Positions 63,064 through 64,000 of a stretch of 64,000 nt of DNA are shown in pieces (positions within the stretch are counted from its first letter, which is position 1; the number at the start of each line of letters is the position of its first letter). The notes below the pieces were generated by a model. The model was not told the origin of the DNA and ran no database searches. It saw only the letters and a list, made by a program, of their open reading frames with translations. The stretch spans positions 124,001-188,000 of the forward strand of contig NZ_CP152412.1 in the NCBI RefSeq assembly GCF_038957035.1, written 5' to 3'. The DNA is from Bradyrhizobium sp. B097. Lineage in GTDB: Bacteria > Pseudomonadota > Alphaproteobacteria > Rhizobiales > Xanthobacteraceae. Position numbers and translations under genes: made by a program.

Positions 63064-63233
63064 TGCGCAATCTCCGGATGCTCAACTCGGCTGGGCGCGC
63101 GCATCGTCGGCGTCGCCTTGCGAAAATGAACTACCGCTGTGTCGCAATCGACCTGTGGCTCCGAGCGTGATAAATTCGCAAAATCTTCGGCCCGGGGCGC
63201 GCTTCGTGCCCCTAAAACCCAAGTGCGACCGAT

Positions 63234-64000
63234 ATGGCGAAGGTCAATCTCGCACTTCTTGGTGGTTTCCGGTTTCAGACCGAGCCCGGAGAGCCGATCT
63301 CGCTGTCGACCAAGAAGGCCGCGGCGCTGCTGGCTTATCTGGCGCTCCACCCGGGCCAGGCTCAGGCGCGTGCAAAATTGGCGACCTTATTGTGGGGTGA
63401 CCGCAGCGAGGTGCAGGCGCGCGATAGCCTGCGACAGGCGCTGAGTCTGGTGCGCAAGGCGCTGTCGCACGTCGACCCAGGCGCCTTGATCGCTCACGAG
63501 GATACAATCAGCTTTGAGCCGACGGCGTTGACCATCGATGCGATCGCGTTCGGGCGTCTGGCTGCGTGCCAGGAGATCGCGAGTCTTGAGCAGGCGATCG
63601 CGCTCTATGACGGCGAACTTCTCGATGGCTTCGAGGTTGCCGCACCGGAGTTCGAAGGCTGGCTGACGGTGGAACGTGAGCGATTTCGCGAAATCGCGCT
63701 CGAAGCCATGACCAGACTGCTGGACCATCATTTGTCCAACGGCGCCATCGAGGGCGGCATTCACATCGCGGCGCGGCTGCTGGCGGCCGACCCCCTGCAG
63801 GAGCGCGTCCATCGCACCCTGATGGAGCTCTATTGCCGACAGGGGAGATACGGCGCGGCGCTTCGCCAATACCGTAGCTGCGCCGATTTGCTCGCAAAGG
63901 AGCTGGGGATCGACCCGGATGCGACGACCAAGGCGTTGCGTCGCGAGATCCTTCGCGAGTGGAATCAACGAAAGGCTGCGACCCCGGGCGGTGATGCCGC
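63234..64000 (+). CDS. BTAD (SARP/AfsR-type) transcriptional activator domain protein, N-terminal part
   Basis: 255 codons are visible and the frame is still open at the window end. Residues about 3-95 form an OmpR-like winged-helix DNA-binding domain (LALLGGFRFQTEPGEPISLSTKKAAALLAYLALHPGQ, LWGDRSEVQARDSLRQALSLVRKAL). Residues about 100-245 form the bacterial transcriptional activation domain (LYDGELLDGFEV, FREIALEAMTRLLDHHL, AARLLAADPLQERVHRTLMELYCRQGRYGAALRQYRSCADLLAKELGIDPD). In Bradyrhizobium such N-termini are often joined to AAA, TPR or adenylate-cyclase modules. Divergent from the DUF1127/monooxygenase unit, its probable target. Confidence 0.9.
   Translation, partial: MAKVNLALLGGFRFQTEPGEPISLSTKKAAALLAYLALHPGQAQARAKLATLLWGDRSEVQARDSLRQALSLVRKALSHVDPGALIAHEDTISFEPTALTIDAIAFGRLAACQEIASLEQAIALYDGELLDGFEVAAPEFEGWLTVERERFREIALEAMTRLLDHHLSNGAIEGGIHIAARLLAADPLQERVHRTLMELYCRQGRYGAALRQYRSCADLLAKELGIDPDATTKALRREILREWNQRKAATPGGDA

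Overview
The window looks like a chromosomal segment of a Bradyrhizobium-type alphaproteobacterium (Nitrobacteraceae). The basis is high GC, a malonyl-CoA synthetase very close to the Rhodopseudomonas palustris enzyme, an sdhCDAB operon, dispersed leu genes, and many intergenic palindromic elements of the kind that litter Bradyrhizobium genomes. Most of it is core metabolism and housekeeping. I see no tRNA or rRNA gene, CRISPR array, transposase or phage gene.

Layout. 0-5 kb: tail of an IalB-like gene, rlmN with a small membrane protein, a PAP2 phosphatase and argG. 4.5-10 kb: a TetR repressor divergent from a SnoaL-like protein across a promoter with two stacked operators, a PhoA-type alkaline phosphatase, and a very proline/alanine-rich OmpA-domain protein. 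10-15 kb: VOC protein, FkbM methyltransferase and an orphan hybrid histidine kinase. 14.7-20 kb: feoAB behind an Irr-type palindrome, then a large acyl-CoA-synthetase/GNAT (Pat-like) protein. 19.8-23.2 kb: succinate dehydrogenase. 23.5-30 kb: LysR regulator, TauE-like exporter, malonyl-CoA synthetase divergent from an SDR, and an MFS carrier. 30-35 kb: fasciclin protein, cytochrome b plus a Tat/lipoprotein molybdoenzyme, and two transporters. 34.9-48 kb: leuB, asd, leuD and leuC scattered among a carbonic anhydrase, a CoA-ester lyase, a glycosyltransferase and several small secreted proteins, some extremely His/Gly- or Tyr-rich.

48-56 kb holds the translation/secretion block rplS, trmD, rimM, rpsP, ffh. 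Here it is split between rimM and trmD by a 3.5-kb cassette (zinc-type dehydrogenase, MFS exporter, LysR regulator). 56-61 kb: Tat-exported metallo-beta-lactamase-fold protein, a SIMPL/GyrI-like pair, dapF and mtaB. After mtaB the character changes. From 61 to 64 kb a tight leftward unit (DUF1127 protein, a 30-residue microprotein, a 98-residue protein and a flavin monooxygenase) is divergent from a BTAD-domain regulator that runs off the window. This unit and the cassette inside the ribosomal operon are the best candidates for something not yet described.

At least six families of imperfect palindromic intergenic elements recur. The commonest, ending in CGTCGTCCC/GGGACGACG, has four two-armed copies and one solo arm. 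Small secreted proteins and regulators are described from sequence features alone; where I could not name a function I say so.
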